Positions 30,751-39,200 of a stretch of DNA of 64,000 nt are shown in pieces. This DNA is from Actinomycetes bacterium (GTDB lineage: Bacteria > Actinomycetota > Actinomycetes > Propionibacteriales > Nocardioidaceae), in assembly GCA_023460975.1 (NCBI GenBank), contig JAEWOG010000051.1, positions 1-64,000 on the forward strand. The letters are read 5' to 3'. Within the stretch, counting starts at the first letter, position 1; each line of letters begins with the position of its first letter. Position numbers and translations under genes: made by a program. The notes below the pieces were generated by a model. That model saw only the letters and a program-made list of their open reading frames with translations, was not told where the DNA came from and made no database searches.

Positions 30751-33069
30751 GTGCAGACCGGCTCACTCGTCGCGCGGCTCGCAGGCGAGCCCGAGCGACC
30801 CGACGACGGGTGGGCCACCCGGACGGTCCGCGCCGCGATGCGGCGGACCCAGCTGCTTGCCTTCATGGGCTGGAACCTTCTCTCCGCCCTTGCGGCGCTC
30901 GCCAGCGCCGGCCACATGCACCACGCCGCCTTGACTGCGCTGCTGCACCTGGGCCTCGCGGGGCTGTCCGCCATGACGGCACGCGCCAGGCTCCCGGTGC
31001 AGTTGCTGGCTGTCGCGAACTGGCTCGCCTTCCTGTGGAGTTGGACGGCGATCCATGACGAGAGCACCCCGATGTACTTCGGGGTCCTGTGGCTGGCCAC
31101 ACTGAGCGCCTCTCACTGCGGCTTCCTGCTCCACGGTCGCAGCGGCATTCTGCTGCCCGCGGCCGCGCTGGTGGGGGTGCCGGCGGCCATGGTCTGGCTC
31201 GAACCCGACCGGGACCCCATGATGGCCCCGCTCACGTTCTTCTTCGTCACGCTGGTCACCTTCACCGCCAGCCGGGTCGGCCTCTCCTATCTCCTCGACT
31301 TCGCCAGGTCCGCGGACCGCGCCACCGAGGCCGCGGAGCGCGACGCGCACCTGCTGGTCCAGGCACGCGCCGCGAGCAGGCAGTCAGCGGAGGGCGCGCG
31401 GGTCCTGCACGACACCGTCATCAACACGCTCGCCGCCATCGCCCACTCCCGGAGGCCGGCCCTCGACATCGACCAGGTCCGTTCGCGATGCCGCCAGGAC
31501 GTGGAGGCCGTCGAGGCCCTGATGCTCGGGGTCGACGCCGAGACGAGGTGGCCCGAGGGCCTTCCCCTGGACACGCCCGACACCCGCGTCGTCGTGTCGG
31601 GACTGGCCGCCGACGAGGTGGAGTCCGCGCTCGCCGACCTCCCGGCAACCGTCGCCTCCGCGCTCCGCCTCGCGACGTACGAAGCCGCTCGCAACGCCGT
31701 CAAGCACTCCGGCGCCCCGCGGGTCGACGTCCGCGTGGAGCGCGCACCCGAGGGACTCACCTTCACGGTGCGCGATGAGGGACGCGGGTTCGACGGCAAG
31801 CCCGTGCCCGGGCACGGTCTGGCGGAATCGATTCTGGCCCGTGCCGCGGCAGCCGACGTGGCCGCCGAGGTGGACACGGCTACGGGGGCGGGCACGACGG
31901 TCCGCCTCACGTACCACTGGAGCGGCGAGGACATGCCTCAGTTCGACGCCGATGCGCTGAGCAGCGGCGTCGGGCACCGGGCCGCCCTGCTGTGGTCGGG
32001 CGGGCTGATCTTCGCGAGCATCGCCGTGGCCGCGGTCCACCACGGCACCACTCCCAGCCTGGTCCACCTCATGATCGCCGTCATGGCGCTGTGCCACGTG
32101 GTGGTCCGTCGCGTCTGCGGGGCCGGGCGGCCCATGCCCCGGTGGTGCACCGCGCTCCTGCTCGTCAGCGTCGTCGCGACGTACCTGTGCGCGGCCGGTG
32201 CCGTGAGTTTCGGTCTCCACGAGCCAGAGCTGTGGCAGGCACTGGGGGTCACGGGACCGTTGGTCCTGCTGCGCGCGTTCGGCAGCGGCCGCGCCTTCGT
32301 GGGTGGGCTCGTGGCGGTCGCGGCGCTCACGGCCGCCGTCGTGGCGCCGCTGCTCGCCATCTCGCTGCCCGCAGCCACCGTTGCCGTGAAGGCGGGCGGA
32401 ATCGGGATCGGCTATCCGTTGGGCTGGAGCGCCTTCCAGATGTCGGTTGCCACCATCGGCGCGCGCGCCGGCCTGGCGCAGACCCGCGCCCACGCCGACC
32501 GGGTGGCCGCGTCGACGACCCGCGCTGCCGACGCTGCGCGCCGGCGCTGGCAGGACGCCGGCCTGCACGCCGCCCTGGAGCTGCTCGCAGGCATCGGCCA
32601 AGGGCGCATCGACCCCACGGACGAGACCGTACGCAGCCGGGCTGCGGAGGAGGAGTCCTACCTGCGACAGCTCACCCAGCTCGATGCCGACCTCGTACGG
32701 CTGGGCTACTGGATGGCTCGCGCTCTCTCCCGAGCCCGGGAACGCGGAGTGGGTCTGGTCCTGCGCACCGGGGGCCTCGACCTCCCCGACCGCGAGGCCG
32801 ACGCCGTCGGCAATCTGCTCATGGAGGCGGTGGCCGTGGCGCACGCGTCCGACACGCTGGTGGTGACGCTGTTCCCGGCCCCCGAAGGGATGCGCGTCTC
32901 GCTCGTCGCGCCAGCCGAGCGGCTGGACGCGCTCGAGTCCGCCGTGGCCGGCTGGCTGCCCGCCAGCGCGCCTCGCTCGCAGATCTTGGGCGCACAGGGA
33001 ATCATCGAGGTACTCGTGGTGCTGGCGTCGTCGGCAGGAGCAGCCGAGCAGGAGGCGATCGCGTCATGA
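30751..33069 (+). CDS. Fused double-module sensor histidine kinase
   Basis: This 772-residue membrane kinase contains two consecutive sensor-transmitter units. Unit 1 has about five hydrophobic helices (33-185), then the phosphoacceptor VLHDTVINTLAAI (His220) and an HATPase_c domain with N-box TYEAARNAVKHS (about 310-321) and VRDEGRGFDGKPVPGHGLAESIL. Unit 2 starts near residue 409 with a second five-to-six-helix block to about 570. A kinase-like segment follows, with GIGQGRID, an 'LLMEAVAVAHASDTLVV' N-box remnant and no clear phosphoacceptor His or G-box, so it looks degenerate. It overlaps the response regulator start by four bases (ATGA). The stimulus is unknown. Confidence 0.75.
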   Translation: MQTGSLVARLAGEPERPDDGWATRTVRAAMRRTQLLAFMGWNLLSALAALASAGHMHHAALTALLHLGLAGLSAMTARARLPVQLLAVANWLAFLWSWTAIHDESTPMYFGVLWLATLSASHCGFLLHGRSGILLPAAALVGVPAAMVWLEPDRDPMMAPLTFFFVTLVTFTASRVGLSYLLDFARSADRATEAAERDAHLLVQARAASRQSAEGARVLHDTVINTLAAIAHSRRPALDIDQVRSRCRQDVEAVEALMLGVDAETRWPEGLPLDTPDTRVVVSGLAADEVESALADLPATVASALRLATYEAARNAVKHSGAPRVDVRVERAPEGLTFTVRDEGRGFDGKPVPGHGLAESILARAAAADVAAEVDTATGAGTTVRLTYHWSGEDMPQFDADALSSGVGHRAALLWSGGLIFASIAVAAVHHGTTPSLVHLMIAVMALCHVVVRRVCGAGRPMPRWCTALLLVSVVATYLCAAGAVSFGLHEPELWQALGVTGPLVLLRAFGSGRAFVGGLVAVAALTAAVVAPLLAISLPAATVAVKAGGIGIGYPLGWSAFQMSVATIGARAGLAQTRAHADRVAASTTRAADAARRRWQDAGLHAALELLAGIGQGRIDPTDETVRSRAAEEESYLRQLTQLDADLVRLGYWMARALSRARERGVGLVLRTGGLDLPDREADAVGNLLMEAVAVAHASDTLVVTLFPAPEGMRVSLVAPAERLDALESAVAGWLPASAPRSQILGAQGIIEVLVVLASSAGAAEQEAIAS

Positions 33070-33722
33070 CCCAGGGCAACGGCATCCGTCGGATCGCCAT
33101 CGTGGAGGACCACCTGCTCCAGCGTCGTCGTACCGAAGAGATCATCGCCCAGCAGCCCCGCCTGACGTTGGCCTGGTCCGGCGAGACCCTCGAACGCTTC
33201 CACGACTGGCAGAGCCGAGCGCCGCGCGCCCATCACCCCCACCTCCTGGTGCTCGACCTCCAGGTCGACCGGGGCCCCGACGTCGACCCAGCGCTGGTGC
33301 GCACGGTGGTCGACTCAGGCACGCGCGTGCTGGTCGTCTCCGCACTGGCGCGCCCCGCGCTGGTGCGCGAGGTGCTGCGCGCCGGCGTGGGCGGGGTGGT
33401 CGGCAAGAGGGACACCGAGGCTGACCTGCTCGAAGCGATGTGGTCCGTCCTCGGCGGCGGCCACTGGGTGACCTCGGACCTGGCGAGCGTGATCGCCGGC
33501 GACCCCGACCGGCCGGCCCTGAGCGACCAGGAGGAACGCGCGCTCGTCCTCTACGCCTCCGGGCTGACCATCCAGGAGGTCGGGCACGCACTCAACGTCC
33601 AACCCGAGACCGCGAAGACCTACATCGGCCGGGTGAAGGCGAAGTACGCCGCCCACGGAGATCCCGTACGCACCAAGCTGGACCTCAACGAGGTCGCCAA
33701 GCGGGACGGCTTCCTGACCTGA
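33066..33722 (+). CDS. LuxR/NarL-type response regulator
   Basis: This 218-residue protein has a receiver domain with acidic Glu14/Asp15, phosphoacceptor Asp64 (LLVLDLQVD), Ser in VVSAL and Lys in VVGKR. A LuxR-like HTH follows (LSDQEERALVLYASGLTIQEVGHALNVQPETAKTYIGRVKAKY). The HTH ends in an extended C-terminus similar to streptomycete regulators of this subgroup. It is translationally coupled to the double-module kinase. Confidence 0.85.
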   Translation: MTQGNGIRRIAIVEDHLLQRRRTEEIIAQQPRLTLAWSGETLERFHDWQSRAPRAHHPHLLVLDLQVDRGPDVDPALVRTVVDSGTRVLVVSALARPALVREVLRAGVGGVVGKRDTEADLLEAMWSVLGGGHWVTSDLASVIAGDPDRPALSDQEERALVLYASGLTIQEVGHALNVQPETAKTYIGRVKAKYAAHGDPVRTKLDLNEVAKRDGFLT

Positions 33723-33812
33723 CGGCCCCGTGTCCCCCCTTCGGAGGTCACTTCTGGGGTCATTCGTCGCATTCGACAACGCGCGGCACCCCACGCTCTC
33801 GACGATGGACAC

Positions 33813-36101
33813 ATGTCGTACATGGTCGGCAGCCACCGCGTGGCACGACCGGGTGTACAGCGCTCCCTGCGTACCTCCGACCCGGTCGTGGTGCTTTCGG
33901 GACCCCTCGGAAGCGGCCGATCCACAGCCCTGCGTCGGCTCGGGGAGGACCTGCACGCCGAGGGCGAGTCGTTGACGTGGGCCGCGACGCTGCCGCTGCC
34001 CGACGACGTCACCGGCTACGTCGCGATCGAGGACGTCGACGGTCGCGACACACAGTTCTGGGATGAGGTGGTGCACCTGGTGCGCACGCGTGGGGACGTA
34101 CGCCTGCGCCTGACCTCGCTGACCCCCGCCTGCCTGCCGCCCGGACTCGGCGCCGTCATCGTGGACAACCTCCGGCTGAGTGTCGAGCAGGTGGCCGAGC
34201 ATGTACGGGCCACCGACTCCCCCGCCGACCCGCACCTCCTGCGTGCGTACGCGCACGGCCACGTCGGCACGATCGCCCACCTGTGTGCCTGCGGCGCCCA
34301 GACCCTCGACGAGTTCCGTGCCCTGCTGGCCCGCAAGCGCCCGCTGATGCCGTTGCCCGTGGCCGACGCGGCTCTGGCCGTCCCGGCGTTCCTCAGCCCC
34401 GGCGTGCTGGCGGTCCTCGGGCTGCCACTCGAACGTCTCGACGCGCTCGAGTCCGCGGGGCAGGGTGAGTGGTTGTCGCACGGGACGGCGGCCGCCTTCG
34501 TGCTCCTGCCCCAGGTGCGGGAGGCCACGCGCGCGGCGATGGACCCGCTCTCGCTCCGGCTGCACGAAGCACAGCGCAGGGACTGCGCCGAGGCCCTGCT
34601 GACGGAGGGGGCCACGTACGCGGCCTTCATCGAGGCAGTCGAGGCAGGTGCCCTCGACGTGGCCTCGCGCGCGGCGAGGACCAGCGACCTCTTCGGCGAT
34701 CCCGCCCATGCCATCGAGATCGACACGGTGCTGCGGATGGTCCCCGCCAAGGAACTGGCCCGACACCCTGTCCTGGCGTTCTCCTTGGCGCGTGCGGCCA
34801 GCGCCACCTCCGCCTCGCCGCGGCGCGCGCTGGGATATTTCGAGACCGCAGCCGAAGGAGCCCGGCGCGCGGCGCCGACCTCGGATGCCGACAGGGTCTA
34901 CCTCTACGCGATCCAGAGCGCCGCTGAACGCATCGCGGGGCTGCGGGACTGTGGCCTGGGAGCTGCGCGGCGGGCCACCCAGGCGCTGGCACTCCTGAAC
35001 CCCGGCGAGCTCGAGCGCCTCGGCGAGACTGCCAGCCAGACGTGCGCCCACATCGCCCTGACCCTGCTCACCCACGGCCGCCTCGACGAAGCCGCCACCG
35101 CCTTCGCGGCCGCGCTCGACGTCGCCCGCCACCGCTCGGACGAGATGGTCTCGCTCGTCGGACTCGCCCGCGTCGAGACGGATCGCGGCGACCTCACACG
35201 AGCCGCTCACTGGGTGCGGATGGCCGAGGAACACGCCAACCGCGGCAAGGCCACGCGCCGCAGCCAAGCCCTCCTCAGGGTCGTGGCCGCGCACGCAGCC
35301 ATCGAGTCGGGCGAGGTGGCGCGCGCCCGGGCCTCCGTGGAGCGCGTGTGGCCGCAGGCAGACCGCGCCGAGCACTGGGAGTGGCTGGGGTGCACGCGCG
35401 CGCTCACCTTGCTGGGGGACGGTCAGGCGGTCCTCGCCCTGGAAGAGCTGCGTGCCCTGCGCCAGCGCCGCAGCGGCCGTACGGTCATGCCCGCCTGGAG
35501 CACCGCCCGACTCGACCACACCGAAGTGCTCCTGCTCGTGGCGACCGGGAACCTCCGTGCAGCGCGGGCGGTGGCCAAGGCAGCACCGCCCGGGAACCTG
35601 CGACGCACGAGCGAGGCCATCGTGGGCCTGGCGAGCGACGATCTGTCCTTGGTCCGCGACGCCGTGGGCCGCATGCGTCCCGTCACCCCCGCCGAGCGCG
35701 TCTGGGCGAGTGCCCTCACCGCGGTCCTGCTGCGCCGCGAGGGACGCAACGACGAATGGCGCCACACGATGGAGGAGGTGCAGGTGCTCCACGAGACGTA
35801 CGGGATCAGCTCGCCCTTCATGTTCCTGCCGGCCGAGGAGCGCGCCGCCGTCGGTGGCAGTGCCGCCGTACTGCCCTGCCTGCTGCCGGCGAGTTCCGCT
35901 GTTCCGGACCTCACCCCGCGCGAGCTGGTGGTGCTGCAACAGCTCGTGCACACCGCCGATGTCGGCGAGATCGCCCAGTCCCTGCACGTGTCTCCCAACA
36001 CCGTGAAGTCGCAGCGGCGCTCGCTCTACCGCAAGCTCGGCGCCACCTCGCGGGACGAGACCCTCGCGGTCGGTCTGGCCCACGGTCTGCTCAAGATCTG
36101 A
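33813..36101 (+). CDS. Large LuxR-family ATPase regulator (LAL/MalT-like)
   Basis: This 762-residue protein has an N-terminal P-loop ATPase-like domain with GPLGSGRST near residues 30-38 and an IEDVDG acidic strand that could serve as Walker B. A long helical, TPR-like middle (about 250-660) follows, then a LuxR HTH (LTPRELVVLQQLVHTADVGEIAQSLHVSPNTVKSQRRSLYRKLG) at about 700-745. The P-loop is divergent (GRST instead of GKT/S), so ATP binding is uncertain. It lies 90 bases downstream of the response regulator and may share its regulon. Confidence 0.8.
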   Translation: MSYMVGSHRVARPGVQRSLRTSDPVVVLSGPLGSGRSTALRRLGEDLHAEGESLTWAATLPLPDDVTGYVAIEDVDGRDTQFWDEVVHLVRTRGDVRLRLTSLTPACLPPGLGAVIVDNLRLSVEQVAEHVRATDSPADPHLLRAYAHGHVGTIAHLCACGAQTLDEFRALLARKRPLMPLPVADAALAVPAFLSPGVLAVLGLPLERLDALESAGQGEWLSHGTAAAFVLLPQVREATRAAMDPLSLRLHEAQRRDCAEALLTEGATYAAFIEAVEAGALDVASRAARTSDLFGDPAHAIEIDTVLRMVPAKELARHPVLAFSLARAASATSASPRRALGYFETAAEGARRAAPTSDADRVYLYAIQSAAERIAGLRDCGLGAARRATQALALLNPGELERLGETASQTCAHIALTLLTHGRLDEAATAFAAALDVARHRSDEMVSLVGLARVETDRGDLTRAAHWVRMAEEHANRGKATRRSQALLRVVAAHAAIESGEVARARASVERVWPQADRAEHWEWLGCTRALTLLGDGQAVLALEELRALRQRRSGRTVMPAWSTARLDHTEVLLLVATGNLRAARAVAKAAPPGNLRRTSEAIVGLASDDLSLVRDAVGRMRPVTPAERVWASALTAVLLRREGRNDEWRHTMEEVQVLHETYGISSPFMFLPAEERAAVGGSAAVLPCLLPASSAVPDLTPRELVVLQQLVHTADVGEIAQSLHVSPNTVKSQRRSLYRKLGATSRDETLAVGLAHGLLKI

Positions 36102-36134
36102 CGTCCCACTGGGTCTGACTCCCCCCAGTCGACA

Positions 36135-36170
36135 TGAACCCGGGTCGCGGTTGCACGCGACCCGGGTTCA
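36135..36170 (+). terminator. Strong hairpin terminator after the LuxR ATPase gene
   Basis: TGAACCCGGGTCGCG (36135-36149) pairs perfectly with 36156-36170 across 6 bases. Confidence 0.8.
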
Positions 36171-36205
36171 TCGGCGTCTGAGCGGTACGCCGCCCCGACG
36201 CCAGG

Positions 36206-36240
36206 GCCTGGTGGCACCCCGGGGATGGGTGCCACCAGGC
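36206..36240 (-). terminator. Strong hairpin terminator after the surface-protein gene
   Basis: GCCTGGTGGCACCC (36206-36219) pairs perfectly with 36227-36240 across 7 bases, just beyond the stop of the giant minus-strand gene. Confidence 0.8.
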
Positions 36241-36246
36241 CGGCCG

Positions 36247-39200
36247 TCAGCTCCTGCGCGGTCGGAGCATGAACGCCCCGACGATCAGGGCCAGGAGCCC
36301 CGCCAGCAGCGCACCCATCAGGCCGATCGGCGCACCCGTGTCAGGCAGGGTGGCCACGACGACGCGCACCTTGTCGGCGTCGCCGACCTTGTCGCCGCCC
36401 GGCGTGAGACCCGTCGCGTTGGCGTGGTTGTCCACGCGGCCACGGTCACGGTCCTCGTCGGTGATCCGGTACGTCGCGGTGGCGACGACCTTCTCACCGG
36501 GCTTCAAGGTCCCGGCCTTGCCCGGCCACCGTTCGACGGCGATGTCCGAGAGGCCCTTGAGCTCGTCACGGACCTTCACGTCCGTGAGCGTGACGTTGCC
36601 GGTGTTCGTGACCACGAACCGGTAGCGGATCTGGTTGCCATCCACCGAACCGGTCTTCTCCAGCGTCAGAGCACCCGCCCCGGGGAGGGGGGAGTCCTCG
36701 TCGTCCGCGCTGACGACCTTCGTACCGAACGTGGTGTCCCCCGCGACGGTGGCCTCGTTGTGGACGTAGCCACGATCGATGTCAGCCTGGGTGAGGGTGT
36801 ACCACGCGGTGGCCTGCACCGACTGTCCCGGCGCGAGGACACCGACCTCCTGGGGCCAGGCGCCGTACGTGATCTCGCTCAGCCCCGGCAGGGCGTCGGT
36901 GATCGCGACCCCACGCAAGGTGGAGGTGCCGGTGTTGGTGACGGTGAAGGTGTACTTGATCCGGTCCCCTGCCACCGAGGCAGCGCCCTCGACGAGCTCC
37001 GCCTGCTTGAGCAGGTCGACTGAGGATCCCGGGGCAGTCGGCACGGTCTCGACGTCCGTGTCCGAGACCTGGCCACCCCGCGGCGGCGTGCCGGTGGTGG
37101 TCGCCGTGTTGTCCACCTTGCCGGCGTCCACGTCTGCCTGGGTCAGCACGTAGGTCGCGCTCGCCGTCACCGTCTGGCCGGGAGCAAGCGTCCCGACGGC
37201 GCCGGGCCACTCGCCGAAGGTGATCGCGGACAGGCCCGGGAGCGGGTCAGCCAGGGTCACGTTGGTGAGCGTCACGTTGCCCCGGTTGGTGACGGTGAAC
37301 GTGTACGTCACCTTGTCGCCTGCGACTCCGGTGGCGCCGGAGGCCAGGGCACCCGACTTGATCAGGTCAATGACCGGCAACTCGGTGACCGGGATGGTCT
37401 CCTCGTCGGTGTCGGTCACGTCCTCCCCGCCGGGCGGGGTACCCGTGGTCGTGACGGTGTTGTGCACGGCGCCAGCCTCCACATCGGCCTGCGTCAGCAC
37501 GTACGACGCGCTCGCCGTCACCGTCTGGCCGGGAGCAAGCGTCCCAGCCGCGCCGGGCCACTCGCCGTAGGTGATCTCCGACAGACCCGGCATCAGGTCG
37601 GCCAGGGTGACGCCGGTGAGCGTCACGTTGCCCGTGTTGGTGATGACGAACTGGTAGTTCACGCGGTCACCAGCGATGTGGGTTGCGCCCGGCGCGAGCG
37701 CACCGGTCTTGACCACGTCGATCCCGGGAACGCGCTCGACAGGGACGTTCTCCTCGTCAGTGTCGGTCACGTCCTCGCCCTGGGGCGGGGTACCGATGGT
37801 GGTCGCGGTGTTGTCCACGCCGCCGGCGTCGACGTCGGCCTGGGTCAGCACGTACGTCGCGCTCGCCGTCACCGTCTGGCCCGGAGCAAGCGTCCCGGCA
37901 GCACCCGGCCACGTGCCGAACGTGATGTCCGACAGACCCGGCATCGGGTCGTCGATCTCCACGTCGGTCAGCGTCACGTTGCCCGTGTTGGTCACCGTGA
38001 ACTCGTACGCCACCACGTCACCAGCGACTCCGGCCGCGTCATCGGCCAGAGCGCCGGTCTTGACGAGGTCGATGACCGCACGCTGCGGCACCTGGACGTC
38101 CTCCGTGTCCTCGTTCTCCACCGGCTCGCCGGTGGGCGGGGTGCCAGTCGCGGTGACCGTGTTGGCCACCTCGCCGGCATCGACATCGGCCTGCGTCAGG
38201 ACGTACGACGCGCTCGCCGTCACCGACTGCCCAGGAGCCAGCCGACCTTCAGCACCGGGCCACGTACCGAACGTGATGTCCGACAGACCCGGCATCGGGT
38301 CATCCAGCTCCACGTTGTTGAGGGTCACGTTGCCCGTGTTGGTCACCGTGAACTCGTAGGTGACCACGTCACCCGCAGCGCCCGTCGCACCAGCGGCGAG
38401 CCCGGCGGTCTTCACCACGTCGATGCGCGGACCTGCCTGGACCTGGACGTCCTCCTCGTCGGTGTCGGTCACGTCCTCGCCGCTCGGCGGGGTGCCGGTC
38501 GTCGTGACCGTGTTGTCGACCTCACCCGCGTCCACGTCGGCCTGCGTGAGCACGTACGTGGCCGACGCGGTCACCGACTGGCCCGGCTGAAGGCGACCAG
38601 CGGCACCCGGCCACGTGCCGAACGTGATGTCCGACAGACCCGGCATCGGGTCATCCAGCTCCACGCCGTTCAGCGTCACGTTGCCCGTGTTGGTCACCGT
38701 GAACTCGTACGTCACCACGTCACCAGCCACGCCGGCCGCGCCAGCAGCCAGGGCACCGGTCTTGAGGACGTGGATCGCGGGGGCACCCGCCACCGGCACT
38801 GTCTCCTCGTCGGTGTCGGTCACGTCCTCGCCGCTCGGCGGGGTGCCGGTCGTGGTGACCGTGTTGTCCACGCCGCCAGCGTTGACGTCGGCCTGGGTCA
38901 GCACGTACGTCGCCGAAGCGGTCACCGTCTGGCCGGGAGCAAGGGTCCCGGCAGCACCCGGCCACGTACCGAACGTGATGGATGACAGACCCGGCATCGG
39001 GTCGTCGAGCTCGACGTTGTTGAGCGTCACGTTGCCCGTGTTGGTCACCGTGAACTCGTACGTGACCACGTCACCAGCCACGCCGGCCGCGCCAGCAGCC
39101 AGACCGCCGGTCTTGACGACCTGGATGCGGGGGTCGCCAGCAACGGGGACGTTCTCGTCGTCCGTGTCGGTCACGTCCTCGCCCTGGGGCGGGGTGCCGG

